Assembly: GCF_024679095.1 (NCBI RefSeq)
Contig: NC_066509.1
Location: 19,593,325 to 19,657,324, forward strand
Direction of reading: 5' to 3'
From: Eriocheir sinensis
Lineage: Eukaryota; Arthropoda; Malacostraca; Decapoda; Varunidae
DNA length: 64,000 nucleotides
Positions 31,921-43,790 of this stretch are shown in pieces. Both the position numbers and the translations under genes were made by a program. Each line of letters opens with the position of its first letter. The stretch's first letter is position 1. The notes below the pieces were generated by a model. The model saw only the letters and a program-made list of their open reading frames with translations. It was not told where the DNA came from and did not search any database.

Positions 31921-32112
31921 TATTCCTACATAGTTTGTTGTTTGAGAGTTGTTTGTTTCTTTGTTTTCTTTCGGAATGTTACAGGTGTTTGTTTCCTCCT
32001 GTCGTGTTGTTGCTGGTGCTGTTGTTACTGTTCTTCTTTTCTTTGTTGTCTCGTTGTTGTGCATCTTTTCTACTGGTTTTTTTTTTATTACCTCTTGGCT
32101 ATTGATGTGGTA

Positions 32113-32318
<206 letters not shown>

Positions 32319-32319
32319 C

Positions 32320-32929
32320 CTTCATGACTTTACAAATAGGAGAGGAGGGGCGAGATATTGGCATCATAATAGATGTGTGGACGAAGAGAGAAATGGCACC
32401 CCTTCCCCTCACCTCCCTTTCCCTCGTCCCCCTTACCATTTCCCTTCACCTCCGTCTTGTTGTCCTTCTCTCCCTTCTTACCTCTTCCTCATCTCCCCTA
32501 CCTCTCTTCATTGCCCTTTCCTTCCCTTTACCACGTCCTTTCACCTCCCCTTTCCCCTTTTCTTTTCTCAAACTTTCCTTTTTACTTTCCGTCACCATTT
32601 CCTTCTTCCTCTTATTTTCCTCACCTCCACTTTCCTTTTCCCCTCAATTTCCTCTCCCCTTTTTTTCTTCCCGTACACCGCCACCTTCCATCTAGCTCCA
32701 CTTGCCTCTTCTTCCCCTCACTTTCCATTACAACGTCCCCTCAGTTTCCCCTTCTTTTCCTTCCCTGCATCCCTCTCGTCTCTTCCCTTCACCTCCCCAA
32801 CCCCTAACTCCTACTCATACCTCGCCTCCTCCATTTCTCTTCCTATCTCCTACCCTCAGCCTCTTTCTCTTCCTCTCACCCTCTCCCTTCCCTCCCATCC
32901 TTACAAAGGCTTAAAAGTATTTTTTCAGC
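32320..32929. repeat. polypyrimidine low-complexity DNA
   Basis: C/T-rich between the microsatellite and the next CR1 fragment. Open Pro/Ser/Leu-rich frames are compositional. Confidence 0.75.
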
Positions 32930-33545
32930 CTATCAAAACAAAGAATGCAGGCGATCTAATAGAAGTGTTTAAAATGTTTAAAGTTCAGTGATGTTAATGC
33001 GGAAGCTTACGTCGATCGATCAAATAGAACAGGAAGAAATCACAGTTTGAAGATGAGTGGTAAAAGATTCTCGTTGCACGAAGCTAAACACTTCTTCAAT
33101 CGAGTTGTTAATGTTTGGAACTCTCTACCCTGTGATGTCGTTGATAGTACAACAGTTACGGCCTTCAAGAATAGATTAGACAAGTATTTTTAATCCAACC
33201 AGCAACTAATATATTACTCATTGTCGTAATAACGTTAAGTCTTTCGAATACTGGTGTCCTTGTCCGCTTTTATCGATCGGTTAGTGCCAGCAGTAATGGT
33301 AGTTCTTTCCTCTTTCCTACATAATTGCCCTGCAGTTTTTCCATGCTGCATGGTTCTTTTTCCTTTCCTGCCAGCTTTGGCTGGAGGGATGGGGGGTGGG
33401 GAGGAGCCTTCGCCTTTGCTGTCCTTCATCTTCCACCTTTGATTAGATAGTTAGTGTAGCTTGTCACAACAGCCTCATTAAGGACCAGCAGGTCTGCTGT
33501 TGTTTGTTCTTCCTTTGCGATTCTTTGTGTTCCTCCTCCTCCTCC
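32930..33545 (+). mobile_element. CR1-like LINE 3' end (family C)
   Basis: The plus strand encodes DLIEVFKMFKV, then after a frameshift RSNRTGRNHSLKMSGKRFSL, HEAKHFFNRVVNVWNSLPCD and a TAFKNRLDKYF segment before a stop at 33191. The 3'UTR has CTGCCAGCTTTGGCTGGAGG and GGGGAGGAGCCTTCGCCTTT at 33367-33415 and ends near 33540 in CTTTGCGATTCTTTGTGTTCC, degenerate tandem units as in the other copies. Confidence 0.83.
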
Positions 33546-33692
33546 CCGTGCTCCGTACTTAATCCCCTCATCTTGTATTCTACTCCTCTTCCTCTCTTTT
33601 CCCTTCCTCTCCTCCTCCCTTTCCCTCCCTTCTTCGATATATATTCCATCTCCTTCCTTATATTTCATACATGTTTCATCATACTGCTTTCA

Positions 33693-33998
<306 letters not shown>

Positions 33999-34149
33999 AT
34001 TAAACGGCCTCCATCTATTAGAGTTGCGTTGTGAGCATTATATTTTCTCATATCCTTTCACAAAGCAATTCATTAGCCCACCCAATGACTGTGGCCGACA
34101 ACCATCTTTATTTAATATTACAAACTTTACTAAACATTTTATTTTTAAG

Positions 34150-35157
34150 CTAACAGAGCTTGTGGTTGATACGACTATCAACCACCGTCGCCTCAAAGTC
34201 CAGGTCAGCAATGCGGGTGGTTTTGGGTGCAGGTGACCTTGTACCTCTCAGGCAGATCAAGGCTGACCTCAGGAGGAGAAGGACAGCCTGCATCTCATCG
34301 GCGACCACACTGCTTCTTGGCTGTTGTTTCTTATCCGCCAGTGTTTCGGCGAGTCTTGCGTAGAAGCTCTGCGCCCTTGGTCCCATCCCTCCTGCCGTCG
34401 TGAATACTACCGGGGTGAAGGAGCCCTGGTCCACATTCTGTATTCTTTCTTCATATGCTCTGTTCTTCTCTTGTTCGTTTCTTCTGTGGGCTGCATCAAG
34501 GGTCAGGTCTCTGTGGCAATGGGCCATGGGATCAAAGATCCTTATGTCAAAGTATGCCCTTTGTCCACGAGTCCAAAACTCTCTGGCGCTAACATCCACT
34601 CGTGCTTCGTTCGAAACATTAGCGGTGCGTCTGGCAGGTGTTCGCCTTGCAGAGAGCAGCATGGGTTCCACAGTCACGTCGTGGCAGACTTCTTTCAGCA
34701 TCTGAGCTGTTACGTCTCTTACTTCATCATGTCTCATGCAGACGAAACCTCCTCTCTTGCATGTCATGGCATGATTTTGGTTGAAGGGTGGCCAGCCATA
34801 CCTGAGATCAAGGGCATCAGTAAATTCTTTTTTGTTTAAGTTGAAGCCTTTTGCCCTGATAGGTAGTGTGGTTAGCCAGTTTGAAGCGCCCACTTCCTGT
34901 GCAATATCTGTCCTCCTCCTTGTGTCTTCTGGGAGTTCTCTCATTAGGTCACTCAGAGTGTCTCTCTGTTTTCCTTCTCTGTTTATGGAGATTTCATTCC
35001 TTAGTGACCTAATATCTTGAGGGTTGTCTTCTCCCCTTTCATTTTGATTGGTAATATATCCGGTCAAGGAGGCTGTGATTCGGATTGAGTTCCCGAATTC
35101 AGACTCAGCCAGATTGTGCAGGTTGGTGATGCCGAGCCCACCCATTCTTGGCAGCAA
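34150..35157 (-). pseudogene. C-terminal domain with putative PD-(D/E)XK-like nuclease
   Basis: An intact 335-codon minus frame starting LPRMGGLGITNLHNLAESEF, a typical end-of-RT segment. The distal half has Cys/His residues (TCKRGGFVCMRHDEV) followed by an Asp-rich core: ARVDVSAREFWTRGQRAYFD, then DIRIFDP, HRRNEQEKNRAYEERI and GSFTPVVFTTAGGMG. I infer a restriction-like endonuclease fold from the placement and from the R-V-D-V...F-D-I-R order, by analogy with R2/R4-type LINEs that carry the nuclease after the RT. Similar domains occur in uncharacterised RT proteins of other invertebrates, as far as I recall. The catalytic assignment is not proven. Confidence 0.55.
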
Positions 35158-35159
35158 CT

Positions 35160-36527
35160 CAGCAATCTTCTCTCCTGGTCACTGGGACATCTCCATTTGC
35201 TATCGCCGGTATGAAGGTGTTTCTGATTGCATCTTCCAGAGGTTTTAGTAACGGAGCAACATCAGGACCTGTCCTCATGAGGTAGTTCCATTTATGCTTG
35301 ACACCGTACGTAAATGCTGCGTAGGCTGCCTGCGGTTCTGTTTTGGCGATCTCGCTCAGTCTTTGCAGTTCGGACTCCCAGCGCTTTACAGCCGTTTCAC
35401 ATATTCGGTTCTGTATTCAGCTGTTCAATGGCTGCCTCGGTGTCTTTCTCCAGTCACTGACAGTTTCACGTTACTGACCTGGGAAGCTGTTTTGGCCCGA
35501 TCGTATGCCTCTGGTTTTACAATCACCACAGACTTCGTGGCGTTGGGATGGTACCCTATTTTAGGGCCATGTTAACTGACGAGGTCCCACCATTTCCTGA
35601 GGTCTGCAGACTTTCCTACCCCGGTGAGGTCATCCGCATACGCCACCTGTTCGACGTTGGTGTTTTCATGGCGGATGATGTCCTGCAACTTCATCATTCC
35701 ATGGCAAACATTGCCATGGCCACTGGAATCCCCTTGGGTGGTGCCCTCTGAGGATTGTATGGCCACCGGGTCTCCAAGTCGTTGGTCATTATGACTGCTG
35801 ATGAACAGTCTGGCAGGTTCCTTGTATGTATTTTCAATATATTGGGCGAATATAGGGCACTTGATTTTGATGTTGTGCAGTGCTGTTTCCCTATTGATGT
35901 TGTTGAACGCATTTGTAGCGTCCACCATCAGCACCGCCTCGCATTCTGGGTCTTCGAACATTCTCCTGACAGCGTGAATGGCAGCTTCATCAGCCTGCTG
36001 ACCCGCACACGCAGGTTTCCACCGCCCTCCTCACGTCGTCCTTCACCACCTCCATGACAGCCTTGCCTATGATCCTCCTGAGCACCTCCCCTATCCCGAT
36101 GGGGCGACAGCCTGGTTTTTTATCCAGCGGGATGAGCCGGCAGGCCATCAAAGGCTCGAGGTGTTGGCAATTCTCTGACGCCAATTTTCTTGCTAGGGCG
36201 GCTGTTGCGTCGCGAATCCACAGCTGGATTACCAAGATGTTCTTACTGAGAGGTGTTTCCACCCTTGGCATCCAAGCCTGATGGTCCAGCCGCTCCCAGC
36301 GTGTGAAGGGCGTGCTTCCAGATCACGTCACCGCTAATATGGTCGAAGACAACTCGATGCGGTGGGGTGTAGTCTCCAAGGAACTTCATTTCTGGGTGTG
36401 CAGGTCTAGCATCTGGATGCTTGTCCTTGAGGATCTGGCGTGTCTCTTCCGTCATGGGAAGGACTCCCGCTGCCTCATCTTCTATTGACAGTGATCTAGT
36501 TGCCATGGCCACTTTGCCTTGTCTCAT
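35160..36527 (-). pseudogene. reverse transcriptase of the nuclease-bearing element
   Basis: From 36527 down, a segment with PEMKFLGDYTPPHRVVFDH and [14 protein letters not shown] leads in a shifted frame to [20 protein letters not shown] and [20 protein letters not shown] (RT fingers; G-C-R-P-I-G-I-G is distinctive). Then come CEAVLMVDATNAFNNINRET with the first catalytic Asp, EGTTQGD (the QG box), and VEQVAYADDLTGVG, the active-site YADD, intact near 35620. The thumb region to 35160 is stop-filled. The RT copies element RNA. The motifs are RT-like but unlike the Jockey/CR1/RTE copies in this window. Confidence 0.75.
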
Positions 36528-36555
36528 CTTGTCATCAAAGTTTCTAGCCCTGTCG

Positions 36556-36800
36556 TTACTACTACTACTACTACCACTACTACTATTAGTGTACTACTGA
36601 TTCCACTGCTACTTATTTCACCTTTCTTCTTTCCATCTCCGCATCCTCTTTCCTTCCTCTTCTCCCCTTTCTCTCTCTCTTTCCCTTCCATTCCTCTCCC
36701 TTTCCGATCTCATGTGTCTCCTTCTTCGTTACCTCATTGAGAATGTCACCTCCTCCTTCTCCTCCTCCTTCTCCTCCTCCTCCTCTTCGTGTGCACTGAA
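36556..36800. repeat. (TAC)n array, then polypyrimidine with (TCC)n
   Basis: TAC/CAC units at 36556-36591 continue the array interrupted by the RT element. C/T-rich DNA follows, with TCC units at about 36745-36787. Confidence 0.88.
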
Positions 36801-36918
36801 GGAATGCTGACTTTGTGTAATATTGTGCCTGTGAGAAATATTTATAAGGCGGAAGAGGAAGAGGAGGAGGAGTGAAAAGAGATAGCCCGTTAAAGGTAAA
36901 GAAAGACACATCAATAAG

Positions 36919-36921
36919 TGT

Positions 36922-36960
<39 letters not shown>

Positions 36961-36967
36961 TGTCGTC

Positions 36968-37016
<49 letters not shown>
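36919..37016. repeat. (GT)n and (GA)n microsatellites
   Basis: About 19 GT units (36919-36957), a 12-base spacer, then about 23 GA units (36970-37016). Confidence 0.95.
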
Positions 37017-37019
<3 letters not shown>

Positions 37020-37129
37020 TTGAAGGAAGGCAGGTAGGCAGGGAGGGAGGAAGAGAGGAAGGGAGGGACGGAGACAGGAAGCGAAGGAAGATAAAGGATA
37101 ACCAACAGACAACACTAACTAATGGGCAC

Positions 37130-37782
<653 letters not shown>

Positions 37783-37809
37783 GTTGCCATTCCCTGTATC
37801 ATCAGGTTT

Positions 37810-38250
37810 GTCTGTTGAGGCATTGATCGAGAGAGAGAGGAAAAATGAAGAAATGGAGGGAAACAAAGATGAATATAGTAAAAAAAGGCGAGGAGGTAGA
37901 TATACAAAATGGAGAAAGGAGATCAACAGGATTTAAGTAGAGGGAAAGAAGTGGTGAGATAATAAGGGAAAGGAAGAAGAGAGGGAAGGGGAGAAGCGGA
38001 AAGAAAAGAAAGGTCTACAAAATGGATAGAGAGGTAGAGGTGCTGGAAAAAGAAGATGAAGGAGGAGAAGGCGAAGGAGGGAAAGAGATAAAACGTGGAG
38101 GAGAAATAAGGGAGAGGTAGGTAGAGTCAATTTTATATGGAGAGAAGATTGGAAGGAGGTGGAGAGAAAAAGGGAGTGCGTAGGTAAAAAGGAAGGAATG
38201 TGGAGAGACGGAATTGAAGGAAGGGAAAGAGAGGAAAGTGTTAAAGGATA
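37810..38250. repeat. polypurine DNA
   Basis: G/A-rich block between a (CT)n array and a long pyrimidine block. No gene. Confidence 0.75.
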
Positions 38251-38254
38251 GGTC

Positions 38255-39785
38255 TTACTGTTTTCTTTTACTTTTTTTTAACTTTGTTTTGTATGTCTGT
38301 TCTTCCTTCGTTCCTATTCCTTCCTCTTTCTTTCTTTCCATAGTTTCCTTTCCCCCTTTCATTTCCATACCGTTATTTGCAGCTTCCCCTCCATCCCTCC
38401 TCTCCGCCCCTCCCTCCCCACACCTCACCTTACTGTCCTCCCGTATCTCTCCCCACCCCGCCCCGTTCTTTATCCTTCCATAACTTGCATTACCTTTCCC
38501 CGCACTTCCCCTCCCTTACCTTCTTTTCCCCTTTTCATCCCCAACTCCACTCCCCATCTCCATCCATAATTTTCACCCCCTTTTACACTTTTCTTCTTTT
38601 TTTCTTTTTTTTCACATTACATATACATCTCCTTTCCTTTTCCTCGTCCATCCTGCACCCCATTATTTCCCATCCATTCCATTATTCTCTCTTTCCCCTC
38701 CTCCCCGTTTACTCCTCTTCCCCTTTTTCCTCTCCTACTACTCCCCCTTTCCTTTCCTCTCCTAGCCCTCATTCTCATTCCCCCTCTTCCTTTCTCGATT
38801 TTCTTCCTTTACATTTCCCTCTTCTCCCTTCGTTTCCGTTTGACCTTCATTCCCCTTTTTTTTTCCACGTTATTCTCCCCTCTTCCGTCTTCCCTTCTTC
38901 CCCTCCTCCATTTGTTTCTTATTTTTCCCTCACACGTGCGGCGATTTCTCCATTTCTCCTCTCTCTCCTCCCTTCTCCTTACCTCCCCTTCATCCATCTC
39001 CTGTCTACTCTGCCACGCCTTATCATCCATCTCTCCCATTCCACCCTTTCCCGCCCCTGTAATCCCCTCCCCTCCCTCCCGTCCCCGCCCCTAATCCGTC
39101 TCCCCGCCAGGTGTATAGCCTTTACCTGAAGTGAATCACAGGTGGCCAGGCCGGGGCGGTACACAACTCCCCTAACCTGCATCCCATCACTTCCCTGCCA
39201 CCCGCATCCCCATCACTTTCCATCACCCTCGTCCTACCATCACTTCCTTCACTCTCTCCTTCCATCACTTTTCTCACCGCTCGTCTTCCCCACCACTTCC
39301 CATCACCATATTCTTACCCATCCCATCCCATCACTCTTTCTTCTTCCCATCACCCCCCTCATCTGCTCTTCACTTCCCGTCACCCTCTCCTCTTCCTCTC
39401 ATCCTATTATCTTCCCCTCACTTCCCCTCATCTCCATCCCTATCACTTTCCCTGACCATCTCTTCCCATCATATCCCCACACCTGCCTCCCATCACTTAC
39501 CCTCACCTGCCACCCATCACTCGCCATCACCATTCTTCTCCCCATCACTTCGAGGATTTGGTTTTATGATGATTTTTTCTTTATGACTCTAATTTTCTCA
39601 TTCTTTGCCGTTTCCTCTACTCTCCTCCAATTTCTTCCATTTTATCCGTCATTTCCTTCTGCGTTCTCTTTTGACCCTGTCCGTGACACACTATCCTTCT
39701 TCTCTTTTCCCTCATTCATTTGTTCTTATTTTTCTTCCTCCTTCCCCTCCTCCTCTTCTTCCCATTTCCTTTCCACAGTGAATTC
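38255..39785. repeat. polypyrimidine DNA, 1.5 kb
   Basis: Predominantly C/T on the plus strand, with degenerate CCCATCACTTCCC units at 39180-39550. A non-repetitive island of about 90 bp at 39100-39180 (AGGTGTATAGCCTTTACCTG..) has no recognised function. Confidence 0.75.
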
Positions 39786-39794
39786 CGTGACCAG

Positions 39795-39995
39795 TTTCAG
39801 GCTGAACACAAGAGAGAAAGGGGAAGAGAGGAAAAGGGGAAGGAAGAAGAAGAAGGGAGGGAAAGAGGAGGAGGAAAAGGAGAGAAAGGAAGAGGGAGAG
39901 AAGGGATGGGGAAGGAAAGAGGAAAGAGAGGAAGAGGGAAGGAAGGGAGGAAGAGTGGAAGGACGCCTAAAGAGGGAGGAAGGTATTGCTGCCTA
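39795..39995. repeat. polypurine DNA
   Basis: GAAGGA/GGAAGAG-rich block beginning sharply after the pyrimidine block and ending at the inverted CR1. Confidence 0.78.
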
Positions 39996-40004
39996 TTGTT
40001 GGCA

Positions 40005-41030
40005 CGAGAGAGATTTATATAGATTTACATAGAAAATCAGACCACACAGACCCCATGGTCCAGACTTGAGTGGTCTGTCCTTAAATAAGTGATTTTACAT
40101 TAATCAGAAGACTCCAAAACGTTGCATTTCTGCTTTAGTTGATATTAAGTTGAAGGAAGTGACGGTCGAGCTTATTTTTGAAGGAGTCAATCGTGTTACA
40201 CTGGACCACTGACGGTGGAAGCTTATTCCATTCTCGCTTTTCTAACGTTGGTGAAGAAAAATTTGGTGCAGTCTGAATTTACTTGTCTACATCTGAGTTT
40301 TACGCCATTGTTCCTCGTGCGCAAAGTGTCATCGATCATAAACAATGTTGATCTGTCTACATTCGTGAAAACCATTAAGTATTTTAAAACATTCGATCAG
40401 TTTTCCTCGGAGGCGACGTTTCTCAAGAGAGAACATGTTAAGGGTGAAAGCCTTTCTTCGTAGGATTTGTTGCGCAAGGAAGGATAATTTTCGTTGCCGA
40501 CGCTGAACACCTTCTAATTTAGCAATATCCTTTGCATGGTGGGAGACCAAAACTGTACCGCATATTCCAAGTGGGGTCTGACTAAACTGTTGTAGAGCGG
40601 GTATTACATCTTTATTCTTGAATACAAAGTTTCTTTTAATGAAGCCCAACATTCTGTTCGCGTTATTTGCTGCATCGATGCATTGCTGTGAGAATTTGAG
40701 GTTTGACGCGATTTTGACCCCCAAGTCTTTGACGCATTGAACGCTTTTGAATTTAACGCCGCGCATTTCGTAGTCGAACTTCTTATTCCTCGTTCAACTT
40801 GAAGGACCTGGCACTTGTCTACGTTAAAGGGCATCTCCATCTATCCGACCAAGCTGAAATTTTGTGCAAATCCTCTTGGAGGCTTTGCCTGTCTTCATCA
40901 GTGAGAACCGAGTTGCCAATCTTTGTGTCGTCTGCAAATTTACTAATGCGGGTATTGAGTCCAACATCCACGTCGTTGATGTAAATAATGAAGAGCACTG
41001 GGCCAAGGACCGAGCCCGGAGGGACGCACG
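40005..41030 (-). pseudogene. CR1 family B RT, C-terminal half and 3'UTR
   Basis: Minus-strand blocks in order are VPPGSVLGPVLFIIYINDVD, TRISKFADDTKIGN with the intact FADD box (about 40920-40940), a DRQSLQEDLHKISAW segment, NVDKCQVLQVERG, VKDLGVKIASNLKFSQQCID, ANRMLGFIKRNFVFKNKDV and FSLEKRRLRGKLIECFKIL. The 3'UTR runs to about 40005. Frameshifts interrupt it near 40800 and 40560. The 19027-19462 fragment matches 40264-40700 of this piece. Confidence 0.85.
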
Positions 41031-41034
41031 TACC

Positions 41035-42890
41035 ACCACCTCTATTACCAAGCCTCTAGATAACTTAAAAATCATTAGTTTCAATGCGCGTAGACTAAGA
41101 AACAAATTTGATGAACTGAGATGTCTTGCTTTAACAGAAAATTTTGACATAATTGCTATAAACGAAAAATTTATCGACACTAAAAATATTGATTTAAGTT
41201 CCGAATACAAAATAGATGGCTACAGACTCTTCAACAAAAGATCGTGTAAACCGTAGAGGCGGTGGCGTCGCCCTTTATCAAAGCTATTTGCAACCCACTG
41301 ACAAAACACCGGGAAACAGTAACGTTGAACATTTGTGCGTGCAGTAAACATTGCAAAAGTCAACTTAAATATATCTGTCACCTACAGACCTCCAGGGCAA
41401 TCACTCGATGGCGACCTTGAAATGTACAGCGTCTTAAAGGCAATCACTTAATAACAGCGACTCACTGATATTAGGAGACTTTAACCTCCCCCATATCGAC
41501 TGGGCGACACTGTCAGGTACAGAAGGCGAGTCACATAGAATGATCGAATTTCTAGAAGAAAATTATCTAAGCCAAATGGTTTCTGAGCCAACTCGACAAA
41601 ATAATATACTCGACCTTGTTATAACGACCCAAGATAACCTAGTCAGTAGTGTCACGGTAGGAGAACACCTCGGTTCTTGCGATCATAAATTAGTGCGCGT
41701 CGACATTAAAGCTCAATCATCAGTGACTGAACATAAAGTAAAGGTGCCCAATTTCAAAAGAGCTAATTTCGTAGAAATCCGACAAAAACTAACAGAAATA
41801 CAACTATCAGATGACGGCAACGTAGAGGAAGCCTGGCTAAGCCTTAAAAATCACTTACTCACTCAGCAGAACACATTCGTCCCATTGTGCGAGAAGCGAA
41901 TTAACACTAATAAAGCCCACCGTGGTTTTAATAGCGAGAATTAAACAATCAGTCAATGAGAGAAAATTGTTTTACAGGTTAAAGAAAGAACAAAGCACGC
42001 CCGAAAACATTAGACTTTATAATGATGCCAGGCGACGAGTAAAAAGACTAGTAGGTCAGGCAAAGCGTAGATACGAAGAAAATATTGCAGTAACTGTAAA
42101 AAATAATCCGAAATCTTTCTTCAGTTACGCAAACAACAGAAAGGCGATCAAAAGTGGTATTGGACGTTTAACAAACAGCGACGGTGCACTAGTGACTGAC
42201 AGCCAACACATTGCAAACCTCTTAAACAATTACTTTTCCTCGGTGTTTAATACTAACAGTCTTCCTCTCGCTACCACCAACACCAGTACTATTGTAAATC
42301 TCGAGCATGCATTGCCTAATTTTGAAATAACAACCGATGAAGTCCTTAAAGCTCTCCATTCATAAAACAAATAAAAAGTCCTGGACCACGATAAAGTATA
42401 TCCAACTCTGCTGAAAGAAACAAGAGCGAAATACTCTCCTCCCTCACAACCGTATTCAATATGTCCTTGCGACAAGGCATCGTCCTTCAGATTGGAAAAG
42501 GCTAACGTGACACCGATTTTCAGAAAAGAGAACAAAAAGTACCAGATAATTACAGGCCCATTAGTCTAACTTCAGTTGTAGGTAAGCTACTTGAGGGCAT
42601 AATTAGAGACAAAATTGTGAATTACCTTGAAAGCCACTCATTGATTGGGGACTCACAACATGGCTTCGAAACAAAAGATCCTGCCTATCAAACCTATTAA
42701 CCTTTTATAACGACCTCTTCACTGTTTATGACGCAACCAAATCACTGGACGTAGTCTATCTTGATTTCAAGCGTTTGATAAAGTCCGCATCATAAATTAC
42801 TTTTACAAATTAAAGCAAATAGGTATTGACGGTCAAGTAAACCAATGGATCATAATTGGTTGAGCAACAGACAACAAAAGTAGTGATTGA
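41035..42890 (+). pseudogene. CR1 family B endonuclease and RT N-terminal half, inverted
   Basis: Plus-strand motifs are NLKIISFNARRLRNKFDEL, FDIIAINEKF (Glu retained, neighbours altered from the usual TETW), GDFNLPHIDW (about 41477), NNILDLVITTQDNLVS, LGSCDHKLV (usual SDH altered to CDH), the linker (intact frame 41922-42365, with FNTNSLPLATTN), then a degenerate RT start: KANVTPIFRKENKK, FQAFDKVRI and WLSNRQQK, ending VVIDGE. There are at least six frameshifts or stops. It joins the minus-strand half at about 41030. Confidence 0.83.
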
Positions 42891-42936
42891 CGGAGAGAGA
42901 GAGAGAGAGAGTGTGTGTGTGTGTGTGTGTGTGTGT
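42891..42936. repeat. (GA)n(GT)n microsatellite
   Basis: About ten GA units then twelve GT units at the outer end of the inverted CR1 piece. Confidence 0.93.
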
Positions 42937-42939
42937 AAC

Positions 42940-43308
42940 TGCCTCTGCTGCCCTCTTCCCCCACGTGTGTACTACCCTCTGCTGCCCCTCTTGCCCCCCC
43001 ACAGTGTGCTGCCCTCTGCGCCCCTCTTCCCCCCACGTGTGTGCTGCCCTCTGCGCCCCTCCTGCCCCCCCCGTGTGTGCTGCCCTCGGCGCCCCGCGTG
43101 CCCCCCCCGGGTGTGGTGCCCTCGGCGCCCCTCTTGCCCCCACCGTGTGCATGCTGCCCTCTGCACCCCTCTTGCCCCCCATGTGTGTTGCCCTCTGCGC
43201 CCCTCTTCCCCCCCCCACGTGTGTGCTGCCCTCTGCGCCCCTTACCCCCCACGTGTGTGCTGCACTCTGCGCCCTCTGCCCCCCACAGTGTGTGCTGCCG
43301 GGCTTCAC
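42940..43308. repeat. 35-bp GC-rich minisatellite, about ten copies
   Basis: The unit GCTGCCCTCTGCGCCCCTCT followed by a C run and ACGTGTGT repeats about ten times with a 34-39 bp period. Length varies mainly in the C run. Open frames on both strands (Pro/Cys-rich, Gly/Ala/His-rich) arise from the repeat. Confidence 0.95.
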
Positions 43309-43790
43309 CCCGCCTAGCACCAAAGCTGTCAAGAGTTATATCCCACATCAACCACCTTTGCCCCCACAGAAACAGACGCCCCATCCACCCCGCTGCACCT
43401 CAAATACCCATCACTCACTTATAGCGCGCCCCTAAAGGTTTATGTGGCTACGAACCAGGCAGGAATGAATTATTGCCTGTTTGCAGGAAGAGCAGTAATA
43501 TTAACAAACCGTCCGTCCGCCTTGCACTCCTGACTGCCCAAACGTGTGCCACCCTCACACACTCTCCTCAACACCCAGCACTTCAGTTGTTGAAATGCCG
43601 TCGACTCCCCTGAGACAACTTCCTGGGCATCCCTGACTCCGTGATCTACCTGAACAGCAATCAAGGTCATCTCCTTACTGCCTCCCTTCCCGCCTCTGAA
43701 GAGGACGCAGAACTTCACCAACTTGAGAGCGGCGAACTGGTTAAGATCATCTGGTTTTTCCTGCATTTTGTTTCCTTTTCTTTTGTCTTA
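43309..43790. other. unassigned unique-looking DNA
   Basis: Mixed-composition sequence of about 480 bp. A 98-codon minus frame (43470-43766) exists but has no motif I recognise and no flanking signals. It is not called as a gene. Confidence 0.5.

Larger units (their letters stand above)
33999..36550 (-). mobile_element. RT element with putative C-terminal nuclease, inserted in a trinucleotide array
   Basis: A minus-strand retroelement about 2.55 kb long. From its 5' side (36527) it encodes an N-terminal segment, an RT with a YADD active site, a thumb-like region and a C-terminal domain ending at 34150. A ~150 bp 3' region has AATAAA on the minus strand near 34110. Trinucleotide arrays abut both ends: (ACT/TAA)n at 33998 and (TAC)n from 36556. 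Frameshifts occur near 36250, 35960-35700 and 35160-35570. No endonuclease precedes the RT, so the downstream domain is the likely nuclease. I cannot name the clade. Confidence 0.7.
40005..42895. mobile_element. CR1-like LINE (family B) with inverted 5' part
   Basis: Two head-to-head pieces together make one nearly complete ORF2 element. The minus-strand piece (41030 down to about 40005) runs from the GVPxGSVLGP box of the RT to the 3' end, with TATGTAAATCTATATAAATC-type repeats near 40005-40030. The plus-strand piece (about 41035-42890) runs from the start of the endonuclease to the RT segment just before that box (VVIDGE). The missing stretch between the pieces is only about 10 codons. This is the layout produced by twin priming of a single insertion. 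Confidence 0.83.

Noticed and set aside
42856..43435. Pro/Cys-rich and Gly/Ala/His-rich proteins
   Set aside because: Translations of the 35-bp minisatellite in several frames and on both strands.
43470..43766. 98-codon minus-strand ORF
   Set aside because: No motif, no start context and no neighbours supporting a gene; the length is within chance expectation.
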